Shown one piece after another: positions 24,241 through 33,506 of a stretch of DNA of 36,448 bases. Numbering within the stretch: position 1 is the stretch's first letter; every line of letters begins with the position of its first letter. The notes under the pieces were generated by a model. It did not search any database and was not told the origin of the DNA. It worked only from the letters and a program-made list of their open reading frames with translations. This stretch comes from Prevotella sp. (GTDB lineage Bacteria; Bacteroidota; Bacteroidia; Bacteroidales; Bacteroidaceae), in contig JAFRMM010000075.1 in the NCBI GenBank assembly GCA_017430675.1, positions 1 through 36,448 of the forward strand, in the 5' to 3' direction. The position numbers and the translations under genes are program-made.

Positions 24241-25112
24241 GCTTTTTCCTCCTTTCTGTCTTCTTTGGGTTTTGGAGCAGGTGCCGGCGTGGGGAAGTTC
24301 ACGTCACGGATGGCATGGGTAGGACAAGCCGTGACACACTTACGACAGAGACGACACTTGTTGAAGTCGATGTAACTGAGATTGCCTTCGACGGTGATGG
24401 CTCCGAAGTTACACTCCTTCTCGCACTTGCCACAGCCGATACAACTCATCTTACAGGCCTTCATGGAAACGGCACCCTTATCCTTGTTGACACAGGACAC
24501 AAACACCCTCCTACCCTTCGGGCCTTTCTTACGGAGTTCGATGATGTTACGCGGACAGGCCTTGACACAGGCACCACAGGAAGTACACTTCTCATCATCG
24601 ACCTCAGGAATGCCTGTTGCAGGATTGATGCTGATGGCACCAAACTGACAGGCTTCTACACAGTCGCCACAGCCTAAGCAGCCGAAGCCACAGGCCGTCT
24701 CTCCGGCTCCACAGGCATGCATGGCAGCACAAGTGCGCAAGCCGGCATACTCGGCAATCTTCGGACGATGCTCACAGGTGCCGTTACATCTTACAACGGC
24801 CACCATCGGTTCCGTATTGGCAATAGCCATCCCCAAGAGGTCAGCCACCTTCCCCATGGTCTCAGCACCGCCAACGGGACAGAGCAGTCCGTCGAGGCTT
24901 CCGGCATCAGCCCCTTTGACAAGCGCATCAGCCATACCGCTGCATCCAGGGAATCCACATCCACCGCAATTGGCACCAGGCAGTACGTCGCTGACCTGCG
25001 CAATACGCGGATCCTCATACACAGCAAATTTCCTGGAGGCGGCGAATAGCACCACAGCGGCTATCAGGCCGATGGCTCCTAAGACGAGAACTGCAATTAA
25101 GATGAAATCCAT
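24237..25112 (-). CDS. rnfB: Rnf complex subunit RnfB, poly-ferredoxin
   Basis: Electron-entry subunit of 291 aa. One N-terminal membrane helix (FILIAVLVLGAIGLIAAVVL) is followed by the CGGCGFPGC cluster loop. Further cysteine groups follow: CLGCGDCVEACQ, CTSCGACVKACP, CIGCGKCEKECN and CRLCRKCVTACP. That implies several 4Fe-4S clusters passing electrons from ferredoxin to RnfC. The Pro/Ala/Lys-rich tail is variable. It begins 15 bases after the rseC-like gene. Confidence 0.95.
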   Translation of the reverse strand: MDFILIAVLVLGAIGLIAAVVLFAASRKFAVYEDPRIAQVSDVLPGANCGGCGFPGCSGMADALVKGADAGSLDGLLCPVGGAETMGKVADLLGMAIANTEPMVAVVRCNGTCEHRPKIAEYAGLRTCAAMHACGAGETACGFGCLGCGDCVEACQFGAISINPATGIPEVDDEKCTSCGACVKACPRNIIELRKKGPKGRRVFVSCVNKDKGAVSMKACKMSCIGCGKCEKECNFGAITVEGNLSYIDFNKCRLCRKCVTACPTHAIRDVNFPTPAPAPKPKEDRKEEKA

Positions 25113-25127
25113 AATGCTTTGTATTAT

Positions 25128-25550
25128 TTAGTTATTACTTTTTTCCAAATGGAACGAGATCTGCTCCAGAATGCTATCGCGCCGTAACCACAGCAGGAAA
25201 TAATAAGGCAGTAATGAACCTAAGGCCGCCAAGGCCGCCAGCGCTTCATTATCCGTCAGGTACAAGACCGCAACAAGCACACCTATAAGCAACAGGAATG
25301 GCATTCCGAAACCCAGTACCAGCGCCCTGTTAGCCACACTTCGCGAGGCACACACCACCACGCTGTCACCTACTCTCAGGCAGGAAGTGTCGGCCTCAAG
25401 CACATCGACAATCTTCTCTTTCGACTCGGACGCATTACAATGTCCTGCCACTTTGCACGAGGCACAGGCAGGGACCTGAAGAATGCGTACCTTCACGCAC
25501 CCATCGGCTATGGATTCCACAATCCCTGGATGACTTATCTTAGTATGCAC
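25128..25550 (-). CDS. rseC: RseC/MucC-family membrane protein, first gene of the rnf operon
   Basis: This 140-aa protein belongs to the positive-regulator-of-sigma(E)/SoxR-reducing family, and in Bacteroidetes regularly precedes rnfB. The N-terminal domain has the paired cysteines ACASCKVAGHC; two membrane helices follow (ALVLGFGMPFLLLIGVLVAV and AALAALGSLLPYYFLLW). The start is set at a GTG (25550-25548), giving VHTKISHPGIVES, which fits the family N terminus. An in-frame extension further upstream runs through the promoter and is rejected. The -7 box ends only five bases before this GTG, so the message may be nearly leaderless. It probably supports assembly or maintenance of the complex. 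Confidence 0.88.
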   Translation of the reverse strand: MHTKISHPGIVESIADGCVKVRILQVPACASCKVAGHCNASESKEKIVDVLEADTSCLRVGDSVVVCASRSVANRALVLGFGMPFLLLIGVLVAVLYLTDNEALAALAALGSLLPYYFLLWLRRDSILEQISFHLEKSNN

Positions 25551-25554
25551 TTTG

Positions 25555-25584
25555 CAAAGATACAAAAAAAATGCGAACAAACAA
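25555..25584 (-). promoter_or_regulatory. Promoter of the rseC-rnfBCDGEA operon
   Basis: On the minus strand TTG (25584-25582), 19 bases, TATCTTTG (25562-25555). It lies immediately before the proposed GTG start at 25550. No other promoter-like site is seen within the operon. Confidence 0.55.
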
Positions 25585-25622
25585 GTAAAATAGGGCTTTT
25601 TCTCAAAAAAAAGACCTAATCG

Positions 25623-25653
25623 TTTGCGATTCCAAAAGTTTTTTATACTTTTG
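25623..25653 (+). promoter_or_regulatory. Promoter of the 146-aa acidic protein gene
   Basis: TTTG (25623-25626), 19 bases, TACTTTTG (25646-25653), 23 bases before the ATG at 25677. It is divergent from the rnf promoter. Confidence 0.65.
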
Positions 25654-25676
25654 TACCGATTTAAGCATAGAAAGAA

Positions 25677-26117
25677 ATGAAGAGCAGCGAACAGGTCCTC
25701 CAGCAGATTGAGCGGGCCATCCATAAGATTGCCGAGAAGTTCCCTCCCACAGAAGAGGTAACACTGATGACGGACATCCATATCCGCGTCACACAGGAAA
25801 CGGGTGAACTGACAGTCTTTAATGACGATGAAGAAGAAATCACCCGCTGTATTGTTGAGCAATGGATCAACAATACAGATGACAATTTCTACGAACAGAT
25901 CACACCTGTCTTGAGAAAAAGTATCGAGAAAAACAAGACGATCGTGGAGGGCATGGCTATTTTAAAACCTTTCTCCTTCGTTTTGGAAGACGACGACAAG
26001 GAGTCTGTTGCCGAACTCTACCTAGTAGATGACGAGACCGTCATCATTGATCCCGACCTGATGGAAGGACTGGACGAGGACTTAGATTCCTTCCTGGACA
26101 AACTCCTGAAAGATTAA
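25677..26117 (+). CDS. Conserved acidic 146-aa protein of unknown function
   Basis: I do not recognise a named family. The protein is soluble, without signal or membrane segment, and strongly acidic. The N-terminal helix (SSEQVLQQIERAIHKIAEKF) is followed by strand-like stretches (VTLMTDIHIRVTQETGELTV) and a C-terminal acidic segment (DPDLMEGLDEDLDSFLDKLL). It has its own promoter and converges with the lipoprotein gene with a four-base overlap of stop regions. Confidence 0.8.
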   Translation: MKSSEQVLQQIERAIHKIAEKFPPTEEVTLMTDIHIRVTQETGELTVFNDDEEEITRCIVEQWINNTDDNFYEQITPVLRKSIEKNKTIVEGMAILKPFSFVLEDDDKESVAELYLVDDETVIIDPDLMEGLDEDLDSFLDKLLKD

Positions 26118-26749
26118 GGTTCTTCCGTCGCACTATTCCTTAGTGCAAACTTCCGAGAGTCATCGATATAATAAACTTCTTCTGAATTCACTTCATTCCT
26201 GGTCTTCGAATAGTCTATCAAGTGTATTTCGAAATCGCTGGTGATAGAGAAATACTCTATGAATTCCTCGGGGTCGATATCATCCTCCTTATCCTCTATG
26301 GCGTACAGGCAGAGTTTGTCAATGGGAACATAATCGTTATCCAATGAGTATAGCCATAATGAGTAGAAACCTGCCGATTCTTCAGCGGCCAGGATCATCA
26401 GACGTGCGCCGATGCTTTCAGGAAGACTGACGGCCTTCGGATGCTCCCCACCCTCCATTTCCATATATGACAGGATTTCCTGAGGCACCTCCTGGAAACC
26501 AGGCAGGAAACGAACATAATCTTCTGTGAAACTGACAGGAAGCGTCTGCATATTCAGACTGTCGAAGAACACCTTGAAGGGATTGTCAGAACTTGCCAAG
26601 TCTATTCCCTGAAGTGCCAGTTTTTCCTTAATCTCGAGAGCCTTGATGCTGTCGAGTTTATGCGCAATTTCTTCAGGTGACATCTGTCTTCTGCCACCAC
26701 AGGAAACTATTAGAGCAGCCAAAGCCAAGATACCAACAATCTTTCTCAT
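26114..26749 (-). CDS. Lipoprotein of unknown function
   Basis: This 211-aa protein has a lipoprotein signal: MRKIVGILALAALIVSCGG with lipobox IVSC, so Cys 17 is the likely lipidated residue. The mature part is acidic and mixed alpha/beta, with no family I can name. Blocks such as GFYSLWLYSLDNDYVPIDKL and SDFEIHLIDY read like a beta-sheet domain. It is the last gene in the metH-HAD-GHL10 string, starting four bases after the GHL10 stop. Confidence 0.82.
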   Translation of the reverse strand: MRKIVGILALAALIVSCGGRRQMSPEEIAHKLDSIKALEIKEKLALQGIDLASSDNPFKVFFDSLNMQTLPVSFTEDYVRFLPGFQEVPQEILSYMEMEGGEHPKAVSLPESIGARLMILAAEESAGFYSLWLYSLDNDYVPIDKLCLYAIEDKEDDIDPEEFIEYFSITSDFEIHLIDYSKTRNEVNSEEVYYIDDSRKFALRNSATEEP

Positions 26750-26753
26750 ATCA

Positions 26754-28250
26754 TTATAGTTTGATTTTCTTCTTCACAATCTTACTTTCGTTCTGCAGCC
26801 GGTCGAGGGCCGTCACAGCATATACCCATTTCTCTGAACCGTTCTGATAAGGCAGTTGGAGGAATGTCTGAGTAGTAATGGCAATGATCTTCGAGGGATC
26901 ATCCGTATGGACATCTTCATTGGGGGCAAAGCGATAGACCACATACTTCACAGCCTCGTCACCCCAACTCTTGGCTTTCGGGGCTGTCCAGAACAGTACA
27001 TAGTCGTCGTCTATCCACATCGGCTTGAGTTTCCTGACCTTCTGAGGAGCCTTCCCGTCGATGAAAGGCATCTCAGGCTGAAGGGCAGGATACTTCCAAT
27101 AGACATTACGCAGACTGGTACCGTAGTTGCCGATATTGTCAACGGCAGCCTTCGCATACCACAGGACAGAGCCTTTCACATTCGGCAACTGTCGGTGGAG
27201 TGCCATCTTCGCAGACAATTGGTGAGTCTGGGAATTCTTCGGATCCGCATGCTTGACGGTGCGTTCCACATCCTCACCGATAACCAGCGGACGGGCTCCG
27301 GCATGCTGGCTCCACCATTTGATGAGTGTCTCGTAGTCGGCAGCCTTATTGCCGATCTCCCAATAGATCTGCGGCACACAGTAGTCAAGCCAACCGTTGT
27401 TCACCCAAAGCAGCACATCAGCATAGAGATCATCGTAGTTCTGCAAACCATTCGTGTCACTGCCTACTGGCGAACTCTTCTTGTTACGGTAGATACCGAA
27501 GGGCGAAATGCCAACCTTCACCCATGGTTTCGTCTGATGGACGGTCTTATAGAACTGTTCAATAAAGAGGTTCACGTTATAGCGCCGCCAGTCTTGCTGA
27601 CTCTTGATGCCATTGGAGTGGTCGTGGAACAACTCATCATCGGGGATGCTCTGCCCCTTCACGGGATAGGGATAGAAATAGTCGTCCATGTGAATGCCAT
27701 CGACATCATAACGACTGACAATATCCTTAGCCACTTCACAGATATAGTCACGGTTCTCAGGAATGCCAGGATTGAGGATAAAGAGATCGTCGTATGAGAA
27801 ACAGTTCATCGGCTTCCTGACAGCAATATGATTCTTGGCGAGTTGGCGGGTGGTCTTTGTCTTAGCCCTGTAGGGATTGATCCATGCGTGAAGTTCCATG
27901 CCACGTTTGTGGCATTCGGTAATCATCCACTGCAGAGGATCCCAGTATGGTGAGGGTGCCACCCCCTGTGTTCCTGTCAGAAAACGGCTCCAGGGTTCCA
28001 GTTTACTCTCGTAAAGCGCATCGCACTCTGGACGAACCTGAAAGATAATGACATTGACACCGTCTTTCATTAACTCATCAAGTTGGTAGGTCAGCGTCTG
28101 CTGCATCTTCACCGTTCCCATGCCCTGAAACTGACCATTGACACACTGGATCCATGCGCCACGGAACTCACGCTTCGCCTGTGCGGAGACAGATAGCGCC
28201 ATGGCCCATAATCCCGCTACCAACAGTACAAAACAAAGATTCTTTCTCAT
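26754..28250 (-). CDS. GHL10 (DUF187) family glycoside hydrolase-like protein, exported
   Basis: This 498-aa protein has a Sec signal (MRKNLCFVLLVAGLWAMALS, cleavage near SAQA). A TIM-barrel domain opens with REFRGAWIQCVN and contains DGVNVIIFQVRPECDALY, GMELHAWINPYR, YDVDGIHMDDYFYP and KVGISPFGIYRN, characteristic of GHL10/YngK proteins. The C-terminal ~110 residues look like a fibronectin-III-type module (YVLFWTAPKAKSWGDEAVKY and VVYR). Family members act on peptidoglycan-type or other glycans in the envelope; the exact substrate cannot be read here. Its ATG overlaps the HAD gene stop by four bases. Confidence 0.9.
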   Translation of the reverse strand: MRKNLCFVLLVAGLWAMALSVSAQAKREFRGAWIQCVNGQFQGMGTVKMQQTLTYQLDELMKDGVNVIIFQVRPECDALYESKLEPWSRFLTGTQGVAPSPYWDPLQWMITECHKRGMELHAWINPYRAKTKTTRQLAKNHIAVRKPMNCFSYDDLFILNPGIPENRDYICEVAKDIVSRYDVDGIHMDDYFYPYPVKGQSIPDDELFHDHSNGIKSQQDWRRYNVNLFIEQFYKTVHQTKPWVKVGISPFGIYRNKKSSPVGSDTNGLQNYDDLYADVLLWVNNGWLDYCVPQIYWEIGNKAADYETLIKWWSQHAGARPLVIGEDVERTVKHADPKNSQTHQLSAKMALHRQLPNVKGSVLWYAKAAVDNIGNYGTSLRNVYWKYPALQPEMPFIDGKAPQKVRKLKPMWIDDDYVLFWTAPKAKSWGDEAVKYVVYRFAPNEDVHTDDPSKIIAITTQTFLQLPYQNGSEKWVYAVTALDRLQNESKIVKKKIKL

Positions 28251-28879
28251 ATTTTCAATTTTCCTAATGTTTCGAATAAGTTTCCAGTCCAGTCCTCACC
28301 ATTTTTAGGACAAATGGTGTGGATTCCCAGTTTCTCGGCCGCCTCAACATTTCGCAGACCATCGTCGAGGAACAGCATCTCTGAGGGAGGTGTCTGTTCT
28401 GCCTGTATCACTTTCCGGAAGAAACGTTCGTCTGGTTTCATGCAACCCAACTGATAACTGAGATAACAGGCATCCATATAATCCTCAATGGAATGACCAT
28501 TGCCGTCGAAGTCCGGACTGTTCACCCATGACATCATATAAGGGTTGGTATTAGAGAGAAGAACCAGTCTGTAACCTTCCTCCCGCAGTCTCCTCAGAGC
28601 CTCCAAGTTCCGTCGCGGCACTTCCTTGGCATAGCCTAACCATCCATAGCGGCATTCCTCATAGGTGACCTCCTTACCCGCCAGTCGGCTAAACTCCTGA
28701 CGGAACTCCTCAGCACTGATCCTGGCGCATTCCAGATCACCGAACATACCAGACTGTGTATAGGGGTCAAGACGCTTCTCGGCATCTTTCAGACCGATTT
28801 CCACAAATCGTCTGACAGCCTGTGGCTGGTCCAAAGTGATGATCACACCACCTAAGTCGAATATAATGGTTCGTATCAT
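28247..28879 (-). CDS. HAD-superfamily (subfamily IA) phosphatase
   Basis: Soluble 210-aa hydrolase, YihX-like. Motif I is IIFDLGGVI, with the usual second Asp replaced by Gly, as in YihX-type proteins (DLGNV). Motif II is LVLLSNTN, the lysine region is around LGCMKPDERFF, and motif III is MLFLDDGLRNVEAA. A helical cap lies at residues 15-90. The substrate is probably a small sugar phosphate or nucleotide. It overlaps metH by four bases at its start and the GHL10 gene by four at its end. Confidence 0.88.
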   Translation of the reverse strand: MIRTIIFDLGGVIITLDQPQAVRRFVEIGLKDAEKRLDPYTQSGMFGDLECARISAEEFRQEFSRLAGKEVTYEECRYGWLGYAKEVPRRNLEALRRLREEGYRLVLLSNTNPYMMSWVNSPDFDGNGHSIEDYMDACYLSYQLGCMKPDERFFRKVIQAEQTPPSEMLFLDDGLRNVEAAEKLGIHTICPKNGEDWTGNLFETLGKLKI

Positions 28880-31617
28880 TCGAATAGATTCAGTTTATTC
28901 TTTCTTGCTTCCTCAAGCGTTTGCAATTCCTCCTGTTCCTGCTTGTACGCATCCCTCAGGTGCTGATACTTCTCTGTCAGTTCCTGTTCAACCTTCAACT
29001 CGTCATTCATCAGTCTGGCAGCCACAAGGGCATTCTGCGAGGCATCCTTCAGCCAGACCACAGGACCCGAATAGACAGGTGCTATCTTCAAGGCCACATG
29101 CAGTTCACTGGTCGTAGCCCCTCCAATCATGATGGGAATACTCATACCTTCCCGCTGCAGTTCCTTGGCCACGTTCACCATCTCCTCCAAACTGGGCGTG
29201 ATCAGTCCGCTGAGCCCAATCATATCAACCTGCTCCTCCTTGGCCTTACGTACGATTTGTTCCGCAGGTACCATCACACCCATGTCGATGATCTCATAGT
29301 TATTGCAAGCCATCACCACGCCGACGATATTCTTGCCGATGTCGTGGACATCACCTTTCACCGTAGCCAACAGCACTTTGCCTGCACTCTTGCTGCCTTC
29401 CGTCCGTTCTGCCTCAATATAAGGTTGTAGGATGCTGACAGCCTGTTTCATCGTACGGGCCGTCTTGACCACTTGCGGCAGGAACATCTTGCCTTCTCCG
29501 AACAGCCGTCCAACGGTATTCATGCCAGCCATCAGGGGTCCCTCGATGATGTTCACGGCATGCGGGTATTTTCCAAGGGCTTCCTTCAGGTCTTCCTCCA
29601 AATGGTCACCAATACCCTTGACAAGTGCCTGAGACAGACGTTCCTCGACAGGGACAGAGGCTCTGGATTCACTAGTATGGCTAACAGGACTATCATTACT
29701 AGCAGAACCAGAATCTTCTAACAGCGCATTGGCCAGTTCCGTCAGACGCTCTGCCGCATCCTTCCTGCGATTCAGAATGACATCCTCGATAATATCAAGT
29801 TGTTCTTGAGGAATATCTGCGTATGTAACTTTTGTTGAAGGATTTACGATTCCGAAATCCATACCTTTTTGTATGGCATGATAGAGGAACACGGCATGCA
29901 TAGCCTCTCGGATATAGTTGTTGCCGCGAAAGGAGAAACTCAGGTTACTCACACCACCACTGATATGTGCTCCTGGCAGGTTCTCACGGATCCAACCTGT
30001 GGCTCTGATGAAGTCTGCTGCATAACAGTCATGTTCCTCCATACCCGTAGCCACTGCCAGCACATTGGGGTCGAAGATGATATCCAAAGGATTCATACCC
30101 ACTTTCTCCGTCAGCAGCCGATAGGCCCTTTGGGCAATCTCGATGCGTCGTTCATAACTGGTGGCCTGTCCCTGCTCATCAAAACACATCACCACGACAG
30201 CGGCTCCATAACGTTTCACGTCACGAGCATGTTCCAAGAAGACTTCCTCACCCTCCTTGAGTGAGATGGAATTGACGATGCTCTTGCCCTGCACACATTT
30301 CAGACCAGCCTTGATGACCTCCCAGTCAGAGGAGTCAATCATCACAGGCACACGGGCAATATCTGGCTCAGCGGCTATCATATTGAGGAAGTTCACCATC
30401 TCCGCCTTCGCGTCAAGCAGACCGTCATCCATGTTGATATCAATGACGAGTGCACCATCCGCCACCTGTTTACGGGCAATGCCGATGGCCTCGTCGTAGT
30501 TCTTTTCCTTGATGAGTCGGAGGAACTTGCGAGAACCCGCCACATTACAGCGTTCACCGACATTCACGAACTGTACCTCTGGAGACACCGCCAGCAGTTC
30601 CAGACCAGAGAGCCATAAGTATTTCGGTCTTTCAACGGGATGATGCGGTTCTTTACCTTCAACCAACGGCACATATCTGGCAATAAACGTCTCATCCGTA
30701 CCACAACAGCCACCGATGATATTCACGAGTCCCTCATCAACCAGTTCGCCCATCTTGGGTGCCATCGTCTCCGCCGTCTCGTCATAGAGTCCCATGGAGT
30801 TCGGCAGTCCGGCATTCGGGTAGGCACTTATATAATAAGGTGCACGCTGGGCCAGTTCACGGAGGAACGGCTTCATCTGAGTCGCACCAAACGAGCAGTT
30901 GAGTCCGATGGAGAAAACAGGGTACGACTGGATGCTGGCGAGGAAGGCGTCGAGTGTCTGTCCGCTCAGGGTACGTCCAGCGAGATCACTCACCGTCACA
31001 GAGAGCATGATGGGCAGTTCTGTCCCCCGCTGTTCCATCACCCGCATGGCTGCATCAATGGCCACCTTGGCGTTCAGTGTATCGAAGATGGTCTCTATCA
31101 GCAGGGCATCCACCCCACCCTCTATCAGCGCGTCCATCTGTTCCATGTAGGCCACCAGCAGTTCATCGTAGGTCATATCCCTGGCAGCAGGATTACTGAC
31201 GTCAGGCGACATGGAACAGGTCTTGTTCGTAGGACCGATACTGCCTGCCACGAAACGTGGCTTTTCTGGTGTAGCATATTCGTCAGCCACCTTTCTGGCA
31301 ATCTTAGCACCTGCCAAGGCAATCTCACGCGCTGTATCCTCGAGGTGATAATCGGCCTGAGAGATCCGCTGGCTACTGAATGTATTGGTGGTGATGATGT
31401 CGGCACCAGCCTCCAGATACTTCCGATGGATATCAACTATCACATCAGGACGAGTCAGTAACAGTATATCATTGTTGCCTTTCAGTTGTCCAGGAATATC
31501 TGAGAAACGGCCTCCCCGGAAGTCTTCTTCGGAAAGACCGTATGTCTGGATCTTCGTCCCCATTGCGCCGTCGAGGATAAGTATCCGTTCCCTGATAATA
31601 TCGTTAAGCCTTTTCAA
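28876..31617 (-). CDS. metH: Cobalamin-dependent methionine synthase without activation domain
   Basis: MetH transfers a methyl group from 5-methyl-tetrahydrofolate through cobalamin to homocysteine. The homocysteine domain (1-~320) has GAMGTKIQ, IGLNCSFGA and the zinc ligands GGCCGTDE. The pterin domain begins at FVNVGERCNVAGSRKF and includes DINMDDGLLDAK. The B12 domain has the His ligand in KGDVHDIGKNIVGVV and the SGLITPSL and GGATTSELH loops. The protein stops at 913 aa, directly after the B12 domain and a short coiled tail, so the ~330-residue AdoMet reactivation domain of the ~1,220-aa form is missing. From memory this short form is normal in Bacteroidetes, with reactivation encoded elsewhere. 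A Ser/Asn-rich linker precedes the helical cap. No cobalamin riboswitch is visible in the 10-base gap from smpB. Confidence 0.95.
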   Translation of the reverse strand: MKRLNDIIRERILILDGAMGTKIQTYGLSEEDFRGGRFSDIPGQLKGNNDILLLTRPDVIVDIHRKYLEAGADIITTNTFSSQRISQADYHLEDTAREIALAGAKIARKVADEYATPEKPRFVAGSIGPTNKTCSMSPDVSNPAARDMTYDELLVAYMEQMDALIEGGVDALLIETIFDTLNAKVAIDAAMRVMEQRGTELPIMLSVTVSDLAGRTLSGQTLDAFLASIQSYPVFSIGLNCSFGATQMKPFLRELAQRAPYYISAYPNAGLPNSMGLYDETAETMAPKMGELVDEGLVNIIGGCCGTDETFIARYVPLVEGKEPHHPVERPKYLWLSGLELLAVSPEVQFVNVGERCNVAGSRKFLRLIKEKNYDEAIGIARKQVADGALVIDINMDDGLLDAKAEMVNFLNMIAAEPDIARVPVMIDSSDWEVIKAGLKCVQGKSIVNSISLKEGEEVFLEHARDVKRYGAAVVVMCFDEQGQATSYERRIEIAQRAYRLLTEKVGMNPLDIIFDPNVLAVATGMEEHDCYAADFIRATGWIRENLPGAHISGGVSNLSFSFRGNNYIREAMHAVFLYHAIQKGMDFGIVNPSTKVTYADIPQEQLDIIEDVILNRRKDAAERLTELANALLEDSGSASNDSPVSHTSESRASVPVEERLSQALVKGIGDHLEEDLKEALGKYPHAVNIIEGPLMAGMNTVGRLFGEGKMFLPQVVKTARTMKQAVSILQPYIEAERTEGSKSAGKVLLATVKGDVHDIGKNIVGVVMACNNYEIIDMGVMVPAEQIVRKAKEEQVDMIGLSGLITPSLEEMVNVAKELQREGMSIPIMIGGATTSELHVALKIAPVYSGPVVWLKDASQNALVAARLMNDELKVEQELTEKYQHLRDAYKQEQEELQTLEEARKNKLNLFE

Positions 31618-31627
31618 TCTTCAATGT

Positions 31628-32107
31628 TCAATAATGTTTCATCACCCTATCCATCTCGCGCCGGTCTTCCTTTTCCTTCAGTGTCTGGCGCTTGTCGTAC
31701 TCCTTCTTACCTTTGCAGAGGGCAATGTCCATCTTCGCGCGCCCCTTGTCATCGATAAACACCAACAAAGGTACGATGGTATATCCCGTCTGTTTAGTGG
31801 CACTGTCAAGACTCCGGATTTCTTTCTTTGTCAACAGCAACTTACGGTCGCGTTTCATCTCGTGGTTGTTATAGGAACCATAGAAATAAGGACTGATATT
31901 CATGCCCTTCACCCACAGTTCACCGTTGATGATCGTACAATAGGTATCTACCAGACTGGCCTTGCCAAGACGGATGCTCTTGATCTCCGTACCCGTCAGC
32001 ACGATGCCCGCCGTGTAGGTCTCTATGAAGAAGTACTCAAACGAGGCCTTCTTGTTCTTGATCTGTATAGGACTCTTCTTCCTGAGTTGTTCCTGTTCCT
32101 TGTTCAT
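31628..32107 (-). CDS. smpB: SsrA-binding protein SmpB
   Basis: Delivers tmRNA to stalled ribosomes. At 159 aa it has the oligonucleotide-binding core [43 protein letters not shown] segment and a basic C-terminal tail ([20 protein letters not shown]) ending MDRVMKHY, which occupies the decoding centre. It overlaps the DMP19-like gene by four bases. The tmRNA gene is not in this window. Confidence 0.96.
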   Translation of the reverse strand: MNKEQEQLRKKSPIQIKNKKASFEYFFIETYTAGIVLTGTEIKSIRLGKASLVDTYCTIINGELWVKGMNISPYFYGSYNNHEMKRDRKLLLTKKEIRSLDSATKQTGYTIVPLLVFIDDKGRAKMDIALCKGKKEYDKRQTLKEKEDRREMDRVMKHY

Positions 32108-32607
32108 TGGATTGTTGCAAATTGCTCCAAGTGATCATCAATATAATGCGCGATGTCTTCTGTCCATTCCTCCTCATGCTCCACGAACTGATCGTCAAGA
32201 TCATCGAAATCGGGGAATTGCTCGAAGAGTGCCATAAACTCCTCGTCGCTGAGTTCCTTTTCTATTTCCTCCCGATGTTTCAACCACAAGGTGTGGGCTT
32301 CGTAGATCAGTTTCGATGGCTCACGCAACTCCCAGAGGCGCAGCACCTTCGCCAGCGGATTCTTGAAGATAAACGTGCCATAGCCATTATATATCAGTTG
32401 AACGAAACCGCCGTCCATCACCTCCTGATGCAGGATGTCCCAGGCCAGCAGTGTCATCTGGTCTGCATTCAACTCGCTCATGGTCTCAGGTGTCAGTTCC
32501 CCCCCGATGGCCTCATAGATGGCTTTCACGAACACGTTCACAAACGCATCCATACCTTCCATCGCCGCCTGCTGCAGGTCAGCATCCTTGACAATCACTT
32601 CCTTCAT
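32104..32607 (-). CDS. DMP19-like (DUF4375) acidic protein
   Basis: This 167-aa helical protein is strongly acidic, with a C-terminal run of Glu/Asp-rich segments ([20 protein letters not shown]). The motif [15 protein letters not shown], followed by YEAHTLWL, fits DUF4375. The founding member, DMP19 of Neisseria, mimics DNA and sequesters a repressor; that role is not shown for relatives. It lies between the MBL hydrolase and smpB, overlapping smpB by four bases. Confidence 0.82.
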   Translation of the reverse strand: MKEVIVKDADLQQAAMEGMDAFVNVFVKAIYEAIGGELTPETMSELNADQMTLLAWDILHQEVMDGGFVQLIYNGYGTFIFKNPLAKVLRLWELREPSKLIYEAHTLWLKHREEIEKELSDEEFMALFEQFPDFDDLDDQFVEHEEEWTEDIAHYIDDHLEQFATIQ

Positions 32608-32617
32608 CTTTCTATCT

Positions 32618-33421
32618 TCATTTCAACTCATACACCCCTGAAGGCATCTGACGGCGCAGCACCTCCAGTTCCATATCCTTGCCTGGCACGATGCCATAAC
32701 TCCTGAGTATCGTCTCCACCGTCTTCCGCGCCAGTTCAGGATGGTTGTTCTCCTCACTGAGATGACAGAGCCACACATGCCTCAGGTTCTCCGTCATGTT
32801 CTCCGCCAGTGCCTTTCCACAGTCATTGTTCGACAGATGGCCACTGGCACTGAGAATCCTTTTCTTCAGATACTCCGGATAAGGACCGTTCATCAGCATC
32901 TCCTCGTCATGGTTCGCCTCGATCACCAGATAGTTGGCCCGTGAGATACACTGTCGGATCTCGTCAGTGATGGTTCCCACATCCGTAATGATGACGAAGA
33001 CGATCCCCTCCACGGTGATCTCATAGCCCACGTTCTCACTGGCATCATGGGGTACGGCAAAGGGTCTGACGAAGAAGTCGCCCAACTGTATGGGCTGGTT
33101 CACCTCCAATATCATTTTCATCTCATCTGCCACTTTCCGCTGGATGCAGTAATTGTGGTCGATGCCATGATGCACCAACGAAGTCGCATAGACGGGCACC
33201 TTGTATTCATAACTGAATGACCCTACCGACTTGATGTGGTCAGCATGGTCGTGCGTTATCAGCAGATGGCGTATGGAACTCAACTGGATGCCGTAGTCCT
33301 TACAGTGTTTCTTCAGTGTTCGCATCCCAACGCCAATGTCTATCATCAGTCCGTCTGAGGCGGTGGCGAGGTAGTAACAATTACCGCTGCTACCGCTTCC
33401 AAACGATATAAATTTCAGCAT
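32618..33421 (-). CDS. MBL-fold metallohydrolase, YycJ/WalJ-like
   Basis: The start at 33421 (MLKFISFGSGSSGNCYYLAT) gives 267 aa. An in-frame extension to 33553 is rejected because it crosses the end of the tamA-like gene and the promoter. The metal site is HDHADH at residues 57-62, with further ligands in PHDASEN, TDVGT and the late SGHLSNNDCG region; the N-terminal GSGSSGN is typical of YycJ/WalJ. Related enzymes act as single-strand nucleases linked to cell-wall or mismatch functions; the precise substrate is unknown. It is the first gene of the long leftward string. Confidence 0.9.
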   Translation of the reverse strand: MLKFISFGSGSSGNCYYLATASDGLMIDIGVGMRTLKKHCKDYGIQLSSIRHLLITHDHADHIKSVGSFSYEYKVPVYATSLVHHGIDHNYCIQRKVADEMKMILEVNQPIQLGDFFVRPFAVPHDASENVGYEITVEGIVFVIITDVGTITDEIRQCISRANYLVIEANHDEEMLMNGPYPEYLKKRILSASGHLSNNDCGKALAENMTENLRHVWLCHLSEENNHPELARKTVETILRSYGIVPGKDMELEVLRRQMPSGVYELK

Positions 33422-33439
33422 GTCTGTTCTATTTTCGTG

Positions 33440-33447
33440 CAAAGGTA
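33440..33447 (-). promoter_or_regulatory. -7 box of the MBL-dmp19-smpB-metH string
   Basis: TACCTTTG on the minus strand, 18 bases before the start at 33421. The upstream box is poor. The neighbouring A-rich tract 33462-33482 (GGTAAAAAAGTAAAAAAGTAG) resembles the micro-repeat at 22855-22884. Confidence 0.5.
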
Positions 33448-33506
33448 CGAAAATATTTATAGGTAAAAAAGTAAAAAAGTAGATCTTTTCTGCTAATTTA
33501 ACCCTT

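Noticed and set aside
22954..24375. A long + strand open frame opposite rnfC/rnfB
   Set aside because: Shadow of high-G+C third positions; the minus strand carries unambiguous cysteine clusters of RnfC and RnfB.
31618..31627. Cobalamin or SAM riboswitch ahead of metH
   Set aside because: Only ten bases separate smpB and metH; there is no room for one.
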